Positions 63,615-64,000 of a DNA stretch of 64,000 bases are shown piece by piece. This stretch comes from Psychrobium sp. MM17-31 (lineage in GTDB: Bacteria > Pseudomonadota > Gammaproteobacteria > Enterobacterales > Psychrobiaceae): the NCBI RefSeq assembly GCF_022347785.1, contig NZ_JAKRGA010000002.1, positions 620,001 through 684,000 of the forward strand, given 5' to 3'. Numbering within the stretch: the stretch's first letter is position 1; each line of letters begins with the position of its first letter. The notes below the pieces were generated by a model. It saw only the letters and a list, made by a program, of their open reading frames with translations. It was not told the DNA's origin and did no database searches. Both the position numbers and the translations under genes were made by a program.

Positions 63615-64000
63615 TCAAACCAACACCGGATAAATCGACGCCAGCAAACACGCTGCCATGGTGTAGTTAAATAGCGCCAACCGGCGTTGGTTGTTTAAAA
63701 ATAAACTGATTTTTTGGCCAAGAACAGTCCATATACTTACCGTCGGTATATTGATGATTGCAAAAATTGCCGAGATGATAGCAATCGACATTAGGCTGCG
63801 ATCCGGCGAGTAAACACTGATAGCCGTCAGTGCCATTGTCCAGCCTTTTGGGTTTACCCATTGAAACGCGCAGGCTTGAAGAAAAGTTAATGGTTTAGCG
63901 TTGCTTGTTGCGTCGTTTTTCACTTCTCCAGCACGTGCTATTTTATAAGACAGATAAATCAAATAAGTCACACTAAGGATTTTTAACACCGTATGAGTGA
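63615..64000 (-). CDS. LysE/RhtB-family amino-acid exporter, C-terminal part
   Basis: The gene runs off the right edge; the last 127 residues or so are in the window. The frame stays open to position 64000 (THTVLKILSVTYLIYLSYKIA), so an internal GTG at 63989 is not the true start. Family features are the LLIYLSYKIA-like helix, LTFLQACAFQWVNPKGWTMALTA with the conserved NPK, and three later membrane helices. It would export amino acids or related metabolites from the cytoplasm. Confidence 0.85.
   Translation of the reverse strand, partial: THTVLKILSVTYLIYLSYKIARAGEVKNDATSNAKPLTFLQACAFQWVNPKGWTMALTAISVYSPDRSLMSIAIISAIFAIINIPTVSIWTVLGQKISLFLNNQRRLALFNYTMAACLLASIYPVLV

Overview
The window looks like chromosomal DNA of a moderately AT-rich marine gammaproteobacterium of the Alteromonadales type (Thalassotalea, Colwellia, Shewanella and relatives). 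The grounds are the RfaH/ops-controlled surface polysaccharide operon, the ileS-lspA-fkpB-ispH block, an rpsT that starts with TTG, TonB receptors, winged-helix/beta-propeller regulators and the DUF1800/DUF1501 pair. No rRNA, tRNA, CRISPR array, insertion sequence or prophage was seen. The genus is inferred from gene content only.

Layout. 1-9.9 kb, minus strand: rfaH, then an ops element, then a polysaccharide operon (SLBB exporter, Wzz, WecA-like transferase, UDP-HexNAc dehydrogenase, UDP-GlcNAc 4-epimerase, RmlB, RmlA and the first 37 codons of an FdtA-like ketoisomerase). The predicted activated sugars are a UDP-GalNAcA-type sugar and a dTDP-6-deoxy-3-keto sugar. 10-21 kb: POT peptide transporter, MlaA, a FliK-like/FlhB-C-terminal-like pair outside any flagellar cluster, a secreted unknown protein divergent from a winged-helix/propeller regulator, a YegD-type Hsp70 and an interspersed repeat. 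21-26.4 kb: TonB receptor, periplasmic GH13 amylase and an acyltransferase.

26.4-31.6 kb: an MNIO/bufferin-type RiPP operon (YHS protein, thioredoxin, DUF2282 Cys precursor, DUF692 oxidase, DUF2063 partner, DoxX) divergent from an AraC regulator and an aldo/keto reductase. 31.6-41 kb: a regulatory patchwork. There is a Pho-box promoter upstream of a PIN-PhoH gene, a c-di-GMP-I riboswitch ahead of a DUF1800/DUF1501 operon, and a five-half-site Pho box ahead of a collagen-like lipoprotein with a propeller domain. A four-FAS1-domain lipoprotein follows. 41-43 kb: a Fur box in the promoter of a small gene plus fumC, as in the fagA-fumC arrangement of pseudomonads.

42.8-57 kb: ispH, fkpB, lspA, ileS, ribF and murJ with divergent rpsT. 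Accessory genes sit between ribF and murJ (a second propeller regulator, a small secreted protein, a TraB/GumN protein) and between murJ and rpsT (an FG-GAP protein, a lipoprotein). 57-58.5 kb: an exported M28 peptidase. 58.7-63.6 kb: a tightly overlapping five-gene operon: ECF sigma factor, membrane anti-sigma-like protein, exported beta/TPR protein, CHAT caspase-like protease and a 148-aa orphan. I consider this the best candidate for an undescribed system. The TPR and CHAT reading frames look like one protein split by a +1 frame change. The window ends in a truncated LysE-family transporter.

Several starts were moved to better-supported codons, and the reason is given in each entry. Family calls rest on recalled motifs and gene context; no database search was run.
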